Part shown: positions 50,365 to 58,451 of the stretch, piece by piece
Position numbering within the stretch: position 1 is the first letter of the stretch
Layout of the letters: the number at the start of each line of letters is the position of its first letter
NCBI GenBank assembly: GCA_030374735.1
Contig: JASCIV010000014.1
Location: forward strand, 19,310 to 83,309
DNA: 64,000 nucleotides
Reading direction: 5' to 3'
Source of the DNA: Gracilaria caudata
Taxonomy: Eukaryota; Rhodophyta; Florideophyceae; Gracilariales; Gracilariaceae
Notes under the pieces: model-generated
Told to the model about the DNA's origin: nothing
What the model saw: the letters and a program-made list of their open reading frames with translations, nothing else
Databases searched by the model: none
Position numbers and translations under genes: made by a program

Positions 50365-52710
50365 ATGTCTCTCTTCAAAAGAACCGCCGCACAGGTCGAA
50401 GAGCTCGAAGCAGCCCATAGCGCTCTCGCCGACTCCACGCAACCCATACAGAAACGCAAGAATGAGCTGACCTCCATCCAGACCAAGCTTGCTGAACTGC
50501 AGCCAGCGGTACAGAAGTTCGTTGTCAAAGCTGACCAAGGAGAGAAGGATCCCAACAAGCGCGTCTACGGCCCCTCTATGGTAGTAAAGATTCGCGACCT
50601 CAGCGCCAAGCTCACCGCTCTTTCAGAAAATGTTACATCTGTCGCTGCTACTGTTGACGTTGAGTTTACTGAATACGAGAAGCAACTTGAACTGCAGCAC
50701 GAGAAGCAGCGAGCTGAGGAGGAACGTTTGCAGATAGAAGAACAGAAAAGAATCGAGCAGCAGCGTATTGAGGATGAGAAACAGGCGAAGATTTTGGAGG
50801 AGCAGCGGAAAAAGGAGGAGCAACAGCGACTCGAGAAGGAGAAGGCAGAGAAAGAAGCTGCCTCAAAACTTGCACAAGAAGAGGCCCAGCTTAGGGAGCA
50901 ACAACGTAAAGCTCAAGAGAAAGAGGAAGCTGAACGAAAGGAAAGAGAGCAACAGCAACTACGCGAGAGACAAGCCGCAGAAGAGGCCAAACGCGAAGAA
51001 GAGCAGCGAAAGCAAGCTGAGGCGGCATCCAGTGGCATCTCTCTCACCGTCAAGACGACTCGAGGCAAATCCATGCCGTTGCACAATGTGCCTCCTTCAT
51101 GTCACGTGCATGAGCTCAAGGAAATCATCGAAAAGGCGCATGGAGTACCCAAGATCGCGCAACGCCTCATCTTTCAAGGACGATTGCTTTCAGATGCAAA
51201 GACTATTGATAAGTTCAACGTCAAAGATGGCTGCGCAGTCCATCTTGTTGAGAACAGTCGCGCAGCTACATCCGCGTCATCCGCTACCACTCCCAGTGCC
51301 CCGAAACCGGTTGTTCCCCCAGGAACTGTTTGCCATCTTGCTAATGGAAGGCAGCAGTTTGATTCTATCTTACAAAACTGCGCGAATCATCGCCTCGTCG
51401 TCGTCGATTGGTTTGCTCCCTGGTGCGGACCATGCCGTATGATCGCTCCTGTCTTCGAACGTCTTGCTAACCGATTTTCTGACGTCACTTTTGTTAAAGT
51501 TGATACCGAGGCAACTCCCGCAAACGCCGAGCTCGCTAGTCAATCTGGAATATCCGCCTATCCAACGTTTCATTACTACATTAACTCGCGCTGCGTGCAT
51601 TCGTTCTCTGGAGCAAATGCCACCAACATAGAATCAGGCATCCGTACATATCGCACTCAGGTATCCCCATCTGCTACCACTTCGTCGGCCTCGGGTTCGC
51701 GGCCATCCGCAGGGCCTTCTCCCCGGGGACAACTCACAAGAAACGTGCTCAGAGCGCTTACCACCCTTAAACAAAACTGTTCGCAGCAGGATTTCATTGT
51801 CGCTGTTAGAACGCTTCTCACCTTCGTTCGCAATGTTGTCAATAACCCTGGTCAAGGGAAGTACCGTAAGGTCCGCACTGGAAATTCTACTTTTCAAACC
51901 AGACTAGCCAGCAAGCCTGGTGGTACCGATGCAATGCTTGCGTTTGGTTTTCAACGAGTCCAAGAGAACGGAGAGTCGTTCCTTTTACTATCTGAAGAAG
52001 CAGCCGCAAACCCCGAATTAAGCACTATTAATACGCAGCTTGAGCAGGCGTTGGCCGCGGCCGGGGGTGCAGCTGCTCCACAGTCTTCTCAACCGCGACC
52101 CGCCGCAACGCCTTCTCCTGGAACAGGAGCGACAAATAACATGGGATTCAACCCTCTAGCCGGTATGATGGGTGGTGGTGTCCCCCCTGGTCTTGGTAAC
52201 ATGATGGGTGATGAGACAACGCAGTCCCTTGTTGCCCAAATGCTTGCGGATCCTAACTTTATGCAAATTGCTCAAGAGATTACTGCTGACCCTGCTGCAA
52301 TGCAGCGACTGGCGGAAGCCCACAGAGCAATGACGAACGGGGATTTCGCCGCCATGCAAAGACTGCAGAACGATCCCGCTCTCATGCGGCTACAGGCAGC
52401 AATGGCATCTAATCCAACAGTCATGAACGAAGCAATGCGCCAGTTGGCAACTGGTATGGGTAATCCCTTCCCTGGTGCGCAAATGCCTCCTGCAGGAACA
52501 CCAGGTTTCAATGCTGCGACACAACCTAATCAAACCCAGATGCCTTCAAATCCTCCACCGGCCGCATATCCTGGAGCTCCAACTACCGTTGAGGAAGAGG
52601 AACGATTGTTACAGGAAGCGATTCGTTTGTCAATGCAAGATGCAAGCACCGATAGCAATCAGAATTCAGAAGAAAAGAACGAAGAACCCGACCCATCGAA
52701 GCAGAACTAA
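50365..52710 (+). CDS. Multidomain ubiquitin-pathway protein: coiled coil, UBL, thioredoxin, PUB, STI1, UIM
   Basis: 781 residues, one uninterrupted exon from the ATG at 50365. Order: short helical start with a conserved-looking block (NKRVYGPSMVVKIRDLSAKL, 64-83); Glu/Lys/Gln-rich coiled coil (~105-220); ubiquitin-like domain (225-296; LTVKTTRGKSMPLHNVPPSC, AQRLIFQGRLLSDAKTID); thioredoxin domain (320-432) with an intact WCGPC active site (353-357) and cis-Pro (SAYPTF); PUB domain (~458-545; FQTRLASKPGGTDAMLAFGF), which in other proteins binds p97/CDC48; Met/Gln-rich STI1-type repeats (~622-695; MLADPNFMQIAQEITADPAA); and a C-terminal UIM (743-759; EEEERLLQEAIRLSMQD). The parts recall ubiquilin/RAD23 shuttles combined with a redox domain. 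It is predicted to be cytosolic (no targeting signal), linking ubiquitinated clients to CDC48 or the proteasome with a thiol-redox function. The whole combination is not one I know as a named family. Confidence 0.88.
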   Translation: MSLFKRTAAQVEELEAAHSALADSTQPIQKRKNELTSIQTKLAELQPAVQKFVVKADQGEKDPNKRVYGPSMVVKIRDLSAKLTALSENVTSVAATVDVEFTEYEKQLELQHEKQRAEEERLQIEEQKRIEQQRIEDEKQAKILEEQRKKEEQQRLEKEKAEKEAASKLAQEEAQLREQQRKAQEKEEAERKEREQQQLRERQAAEEAKREEEQRKQAEAASSGISLTVKTTRGKSMPLHNVPPSCHVHELKEIIEKAHGVPKIAQRLIFQGRLLSDAKTIDKFNVKDGCAVHLVENSRAATSASSATTPSAPKPVVPPGTVCHLANGRQQFDSILQNCANHRLVVVDWFAPWCGPCRMIAPVFERLANRFSDVTFVKVDTEATPANAELASQSGISAYPTFHYYINSRCVHSFSGANATNIESGIRTYRTQVSPSATTSSASGSRPSAGPSPRGQLTRNVLRALTTLKQNCSQQDFIVAVRTLLTFVRNVVNNPGQGKYRKVRTGNSTFQTRLASKPGGTDAMLAFGFQRVQENGESFLLLSEEAAANPELSTINTQLEQALAAAGGAAAPQSSQPRPAATPSPGTGATNNMGFNPLAGMMGGGVPPGLGNMMGDETTQSLVAQMLADPNFMQIAQEITADPAAMQRLAEAHRAMTNGDFAAMQRLQNDPALMRLQAAMASNPTVMNEAMRQLATGMGNPFPGAQMPPAGTPGFNAATQPNQTQMPSNPPPAAYPGAPTTVEEEERLLQEAIRLSMQDASTDSNQNSEEKNEEPDPSKQN

Positions 52711-53251
52711 GCTCTGATAAGCACATATTGTCATACCTGCTCACATCTAAGTTCGATCCAATAAATCGTAAGTCTTCGTGGAAGAAGACTCCACAAGCGT
52801 TTGTGTCGAGGAAGACAATGTTCTTTATCTTTAGCATTGATTCACTTATTTACAGAGCGGCAATCCTCGTACCTTCTGACCGTTTAATTCACCGACATGT
52901 CGTTGACGTTGGAGAAGCATCATGAAGTCTGCTCTTGGACGCGTAAGTTACCAAGTGCAAATCGAAATAGATTGCATTATGTGCTTTCAACTGTCATTCC
53001 ATTCAAGGATATCCTAATTCCTTTTTGCTAGGGTTAGAAGTTCTAACTCAGAACGACATACGAAAAGCTGTGATAGGAATGAGAACACAGCGTCCATAAA
53101 ATGAAGATGTACAAAGAAGTACGAAGGGTACATATCTTCAAGACCAGCGCAATACCTTATATCCACGGGCTCATGGCGATTCAGAGTATTACTATCAGGG
53201 GTTATGAGTGGTGTCCCAATGATGCAAGATCATGAAGCTCATAAACACGAA
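52711..53251. other. Intergenic, no gene seen
   Basis: 540 bp between two converging genes. It includes a minus-strand TACCCTTCGTA variant (53120-53130) and no open frame of note. Confidence 0.5.
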
Positions 53252-53303
53252 TCACGTCATGTCATAACTTCCGAATGAAGCGGCTTGGAGGTCTTGTTCC
53301 CAG

Positions 53304-54986
53304 TCATCTTCTTCTTCCAAATGTTCTTCCGAGCTCCCTCCAGAATCCGAATCGACCTCCATGAACTGTGCCATCCTCTCGATATCTTACCTTAGAGGGT
53401 CCTGCGCTGTTGAAATCTGCCAATCCTGGAGCATCGTCGAACGGCTGTCCAGTGCCGTGTGCTGCTGGCTCTTCAAATCCATGCGACGAGTCTCTTCCCA
53501 TGGTTGCTCCACTTGCCGTGAGCTCCGAGATCCTCGACGTCATAACCGTCTTGGCACGAGGGGACATAGCTTGGTCTCGATTCCTTTGCCCGCGATGCTC
53601 GATTACTACCGGAGGAGGCCTCGTCACTTCTCGATGGCCTCTTGGTACCGCTTCATCGAACATTTGGCCATTTGGTCCCGCTAGGGTTGTTCCAAGCACT
53701 GTGTGGCCTCTGTTGACTGTACCCCGTGACCGATTCATTGAAGCTGCATGTTTCGCAGGCAACCCGTCAGATTCGCCTTGTCCTTGTCGATATCTTAGGC
53801 GACTGCTTGTCGATCCAGCCGACCGGTTAAGCGATAGATATGGTGCCGATGTGAACTGATTCTCGTTTTTGGATTCAGCGCCAGTTGCAGTAATAGGGCT
53901 CCTCAAGGCCTGGCCAGACGGTGATGTTATCGGGGAAGATTCTGGTATTGTTGTTTGTATGGCTACGCGATTTTCTTCTTGTGCTCGAGCCGCCAACACG
54001 AACGCGGGAACTTGAGTCGCATTTTTCATAGCCTGCAGTTCTTGTTCGGCGTTTGAGCTATGTCTTTTCAGAGAACTCGGCCGCGAACCACGTCTGCCGC
54101 TGGCTGGGGTCACCGGTTTGTCATGAACCCCTCTGGTTGATGTAGGGAAGACCAGAATCATAACCGTGTTATGATGTTTTGCCCCTGCAGAGGCTGCAGC
54201 TTGCACGACCCTCTTCGACGCCATTCTTGGAGTGTCTCCACGTCGTAGCGAGTCCCTGATTGTTTGCACAACTACCTTATTGGGCAAGTTCTCCCACACT
54301 TCGGCTGTTGCCATGACGAGAAACTCATCTCGCGACGATAACTTCCGCTGGTAGATGTCTGGGACAGATATTATGATGTCTTCCGTCATTCTTCGGTTTG
54401 GAAACGTTATGTGCTTCCTGTCCTTTAGCTCAAGATCTCCAATAGATCTTGTAATAGGGATAAGGTTGTTGACCTTCCCATCTTGAAAGTAACCTCCAGC
54501 GTTTGCCACTCTTGAAACCTCTTCGGCGTTTGATCCGTCATGTTCTTGCGTAATGGCTTGAGCTCCGTCTTTTGTCGCAAGAACTGCCCGAGAGTTTCCT
54601 ATGTTTGCTATAAAGAGATCTTGGCCACGTATCATGGTGAACAGCAGAGTCGTTCCATAATATGCGCGATCAAGAGCTGACTTTGCCAAAACAAACGCTT
54701 CTAACGCTTGGCATGCGTTGCGGATTGCAGATTCGGGGTCCCTCTTCAGCACAGAATCTGTTAATAATGTAGGAACAAAGTTTCTGGCACACAACTCCGC
54801 TGCCGCCACTCCACCATGTCCGGCAAAGATACCGTATGTTGCGACCTGAACGGGAGTGCGATGAACTTCAGATACTGTGCGTGTCTCATCCGGAATCCTT
54901 CTGCTCCTTGAGGCTGAGAATATTCCGCATTCTACCGGGTCATCATACAGCAAATGGCGACGATGTTTTGATCTCTCGCGACTCAT
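53304..54986 (-). CDS. PP2C-like protein lacking metal ligands (predicted pseudophosphatase)
   Basis: 560 residues as an unspliced frame from the ATG at 54986. Residues ~20-285 follow the PP2C fold: YGIFAGHGGVAAAELCARNF, DLFIANIGNSRAVL, NNLIPITRSIGDLELK, EFLVMATAEVWENL and HHNTVMILVF. The metal-binding aspartates are replaced at all three classical positions: Asp of DGHGG is A55, Asp of (C/T)DGLWD is A228, and Asp of DN-x-TV is H272; the early Met-Glu-Asp is also missing. Catalysis is therefore unlikely; a scaffold or regulatory role, as in TAB1-type PP2Cs, is inferred. Residues 285-530 are a Ser/Arg/Thr-rich disordered tail. The 3' end is uncertain: a GTAAG...CAG segment of 25 nt (53366-53390) could be an intron, giving instead an acidic 37-residue tail ending at 53252. 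Confidence 0.85.
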   Translation of the reverse strand: MSRERSKHRRHLLYDDPVECGIFSASRSRRIPDETRTVSEVHRTPVQVATYGIFAGHGGVAAAELCARNFVPTLLTDSVLKRDPESAIRNACQALEAFVLAKSALDRAYYGTTLLFTMIRGQDLFIANIGNSRAVLATKDGAQAITQEHDGSNAEEVSRVANAGGYFQDGKVNNLIPITRSIGDLELKDRKHITFPNRRMTEDIIISVPDIYQRKLSSRDEFLVMATAEVWENLPNKVVVQTIRDSLRRGDTPRMASKRVVQAAASAGAKHHNTVMILVFPTSTRGVHDKPVTPASGRRGSRPSSLKRHSSNAEQELQAMKNATQVPAFVLAARAQEENRVAIQTTIPESSPITSPSGQALRSPITATGAESKNENQFTSAPYLSLNRSAGSTSSRLRYRQGQGESDGLPAKHAASMNRSRGTVNRGHTVLGTTLAGPNGQMFDEAVPRGHREVTRPPPVVIEHRGQRNRDQAMSPRAKTVMTSRISELTASGATMGRDSSHGFEEPAAHGTGQPFDDAPGLADFNSAGPSKVRYREDGTVHGGRFGFWRELGRTFGRRR

Positions 54987-56467
54987 TTATTACCTTTCCA
55001 ATCTGAAATGTTCTTCCCCACCCGCTAGTAAGTGTGACCCAAAAGAGTCGAAGTCGTTCTTCCAAAGTGCTTGACACAGATTGACGTTCTTTTCGTCTGG
55101 GAACTTCAAGAAAACTGTACGTTCTTCTAGGAGTGGGTATTAGCCCCCTAATCAAAGATGAGCCGGCTACTCCAAAGTTCTAATACTTACGCAGCATGAG
55201 AAACATTACCCTGAATGTGAATAAACAGAAGGCGTTGCTCTGGAATCGGGGCCGGAGCAAGCGAAAGAAGAGAGAAAGAGTTCATGACATTCTAGTTATC
55301 CGAAGGCCTCGGGCCAACCAGCTCCTGAATTCGTTACGTCGCTCTTTGATAAATATGCTGATATCGCGTGCGAGGACTCAGCTAAACTTGTGCACTGGGC
55401 CCAATAGTCAGATTTTGTAACCGGGGCGACACAGCAAAAGTCCAAGGCAGCTCCACGCATGGCCTCTCTGGTGTGGCTTACTTTGACGACTGGAATTCTT
55501 TGCCACTTCTTCTGGCCCGCATAGCTGCAATCACACTATCGTATATTTCCTGCGTTAGTTCCAAGGTGCTCATACACAGACGTCATTCTAAGGCTTCTCA
55601 TCGGAGCTGGTCGTCAATTTTGTGCCCGTGAAGCTGTGTACTAAATAAGATCAGATGGTCGAAAGATTGCCCGCGACACGAACTTATAATGCCAAATGCC
55701 CACTATGGTCCGCTCAGGTTTATTGGTTTCATCAACAACCCTGACCTTCTTCCTGTTCGCTCTTTGACCAAAAGTACAATGCCATGATGCTCAGGTTGAA
55801 AAGCATGTTCTTCACGAGGTATGCATGCTCGTGCAGCATTTGTGGGGGCCAGACAGTTTTCGCCTAGAAGTCATACATAGCGCGGAACAGTATGGACATA
55901 GAGCTGCAAAAGAGGAATTCCTGAACATATCATAATGCTAGCTTTTCATGTTTCAAACTATTTCCTCAATTCAGAAAACCCATCCGAAACAGAAAGCAGA
56001 AAGGCTTAAATTGTTACCAAGAGAGAGAGTTACCCTTGACCTTTGTATATTGTTCCAACACCTCACAGGTTCGATTTTGCTGTAGCACAAGGAATCCTCA
56101 ACAGTGGCAAACAGGTGTTGTATGGCCAGACGAGAAGAAAGAAGAAGGAACAGATAGCAAGCTGAGCGGAGAGTCCTCGACAGTGATCCATAACTGTCGT
56201 ACAGACTGTACAGTACGCGGTTCGTAAAAGAGAGCGAAAGAGAGAGATCTACCCTTCGTATAATGATAAAAACTGTACTTTGCAAATGTCTTTGCCCACA
56301 CGAGAAGTGTGATATGCGCAACAGTAAGGGGAGTTCTCCTTTTCGAGCGCAAGAGAGCAAAATGCAAAAGATCTGCCGTCGTTCGTCCTAAAAAAGCGAC
56401 TTCGATCGTCCTAAAGCGACTTTGATCGTGGCTTCAGATTGAGATTCACGTCATTTTCGCTTTGTTG
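54987..56467. other. Gene-poor stretch with a possible transposase relic
   Basis: No intact gene. Plus strand 55852-55935 encodes DSFRLEVIHSAEQYGHRAAK then EEFLNIS before a stop, which resembles the N-terminal helix-turn-helix of pogo/Tc-like transposases (K-x-x-V-x-x-A-x-x-x-G-x-x-x-A-A-x-x-F-x-V-S). Another short frame, around 55305-55400 (QPAPEFVTSLFDKYADIACE), may belong to the same remnant. The end of the stretch carries TACCCTTGAC (~56033), TACCCTTCGTA (56250-56260) and TACCTTGTAC (~56497). Confidence 0.3.
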
Positions 56468-57208
56468 ATGCATCTTCTCACGTCAATTCGTTGGACTACC
56501 TTGTACATTCGAAACGCATTTGCAACAACAATCTGGACAATGTCTTCGGAATCAAAACCCCCAATCGCCTCCTTGATACGCCGTGAAGCCAGAGCACACA
56601 CATGCGTTGGAGGCAGGGCAGATCTATCTCGTATAAAAACGCTTGCCTCAACTAGATGGCTGAAGTTGGAAACAGTATCATATCGCTTTGATCATGACAA
56701 ACCAACAGAATTTCCGCGAAGATGGGATGTGGTAAATCGCACCACACGCACTGGTGTTGGCGTCGATGCCGTCGTCGTCCTGGCACGCCTTCGTTTAGCA
56801 GATGACATGCTCCGCGTTCTGTTGGTGAAGCAATTTCGACCACCTCTTAACGCTGTTAGCGTTGAATTACCAGCTGGCCTTGTTGGCGAAGGAGAAACTC
56901 TCGAGCAGGCTGCATTAAGGGAGCTGAAAGAGGAAACTGGGTTCCGTGGTCGCGTTTGTCGTATGCATTCAGGTGCAGCACTGTCACCAGGTTTAAGCGC
57001 GGAGAATGTGGCCCTGGTTGAAGTGGACATTGATGGAGCAACTGAGGGACAAAAACTTGAAGGAAGTGAGAATATCGAAGTCGTAAGTGTGCCTTTGAAC
57101 CGACTGGAAGAGGCGTTAGACCATATGGTCCAGTCTGAAGGGGTTGTCGTCATGCACGCTGTCTCAACTCTAGCAGTGGGGCTGAGGCTGGGGTTATCGC
57201 CGCGGTAG
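56468..57208 (+). CDS. NUDIX hydrolase, ADP-ribose pyrophosphatase-like
   Basis: 246 residues from the ATG at 56468; a downstream ATG at 56540 would remove a basic N-terminus (MHLLTSIRWTTLYIRNAFAT) that looks like a mitochondrial presequence, so the first ATG is preferred. The Nudix box is complete: GLVGEGETLEQAALRELKEE then TGF (about 137-159), G-x5-E-x7-R-E-x2-E-E-x-G-(F). The substrate-binding half precedes it (VVVLARLRLADDMLRVLLVK, QFRPP, a typical ADP-sugar pyrophosphatase lead), and the SPG motif 15 residues after the box (ALSPGLSAENV) is the mark of ADP-ribose pyrophosphatases. It would hydrolyse ADP-ribose to AMP and ribose 5-phosphate, possibly in mitochondria. Confidence 0.92.
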   Translation: MHLLTSIRWTTLYIRNAFATTIWTMSSESKPPIASLIRREARAHTCVGGRADLSRIKTLASTRWLKLETVSYRFDHDKPTEFPRRWDVVNRTTRTGVGVDAVVVLARLRLADDMLRVLLVKQFRPPLNAVSVELPAGLVGEGETLEQAALRELKEETGFRGRVCRMHSGAALSPGLSAENVALVEVDIDGATEGQKLEGSENIEVVSVPLNRLEEALDHMVQSEGVVVMHAVSTLAVGLRLGLSPR

Positions 57209-57640
57209 CGTTAGGCTACAAGATCGTCCACACAGCTCAGTGTGACTGGCGTACACCCGAATGTGGAAACACCAGCATTTGTAAAGCGCGAAGCGCCTAC
57301 TGAGTGCGTCGGACCTCTTAACTTCTTACTCTTCAACCTGACTTCGTTGCTTGCGGGGTACAACGTATCTATTCTTGAAAATGCGAAATACTTCAAGAGA
57401 GATTGGCACGCAACGAAATGACTAGAATCTACCTTTGGTACATGCCGTAGCGTATAGCCTGGGGCAACACGACTTCTTGTTTGTGTGCTTCTCCTGTTAT
57501 ATGCGCATCTTGACCCAACGGCGTTTGACTGGGACTTCACCGATGCTGTATCATGCGATGGGGGTAGCGCTAGCTCAAAACACGATTGGGAGCCAGCCCA
57601 CCGGCGGAGCGCTTATACTGTATAACACAGGGGTTGGTGC
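57209..57640. other. Intergenic, no gene seen
   Basis: Short frames only; a CTACCTTTGGTACA sequence occurs at ~57431. Confidence 0.5.
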
Positions 57641-58275
57641 AATCCGATTGCAGCCAATTGCAATCTACCTTCAAGTTTCCAATCTCGATTGCAATCCCCT
57701 TCATCTTCCGCAATCCTAATTGCAATTATTGAGTTCCGCAACAATCGGATTGCAATCCAGTATCATTTCTGCAATCGAATTGCAATCGCAGCACATCTTA
57801 ACCAAAACAAGAGACAACAATCTTTACCGAAGGACTTAAACACGTTACTAAACTACGCACAAACACTTTCCACATTCTACTTCAGAAGATAAACAGCTTT
57901 CTGGACAAGCTCAGCGTCCCAAAACCTTTCATTGACTCTTAAAAACAATATAGCTTAGAAAAGTTGCGATTCAGTTTTCATGCGGTTCTGAGTCAAGATA
58001 TTATTCGCGATCGACCACAAACGTCCCACCTCGGCAGTAGAACCCAATATAAAATCACAGTTTCCGTAGACAGCTCGCGTTGTCGAATGTTCTTACGCAT
58101 CGTAAGGTGCCACGGGATTGCAATCCGATTGCAATTCGGTTCACTATCTGCAATCGGATTGCAATCCTGCCGTTAAACAGCACAGCAATCTTGATTGCAA
58201 TCACGCTGTGGTGAAGCAATCTGTGCTTGCAATCTGTGATTGCAATCGATTGCATAAGCAATCGATTGCAACCAA
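57641..58275. repeat. Two clusters of the palindrome GATTGCAATC
   Basis: The core ATTGCAAT occurs ten times: at 57657, 57688, 57719, 57749 and 57779 (cluster 1) and at 58117, 58128, 58158, 58194 and 58239 (cluster 2). Most are extended to GATTGCAATC, which is its own reverse complement. Half-sites GCAATC lie between them so that the pattern often reads GCAATC-(0-2)-GATTGCAATC. Spacing in cluster 1 is very regular: 31, 31, 30 and 30 bp. The clusters are separated by ~330 bp of unrelated AT-richer sequence. Cluster 2 ends about 180 bp before the open frame of the ubinuclein-like gene. The core was not noticed elsewhere in the window. Confidence 0.95.
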
Positions 58276-58451
58276 CCCCTGCTTATACACCAAAGGCGCT
58301 CCAATTTTCTTACTCCATCAGCAGCCCTCTGAAGCGTGGGCGGTCTCGCTTCCCTTTCGGTCGCCGCCCGCTCATCACCCAGCATTGAATGCAAAACGGC
58401 GTCCGAATTCGCCTCAATCCACTCGGTGGACACCAGCTCAACATTCGTTAG

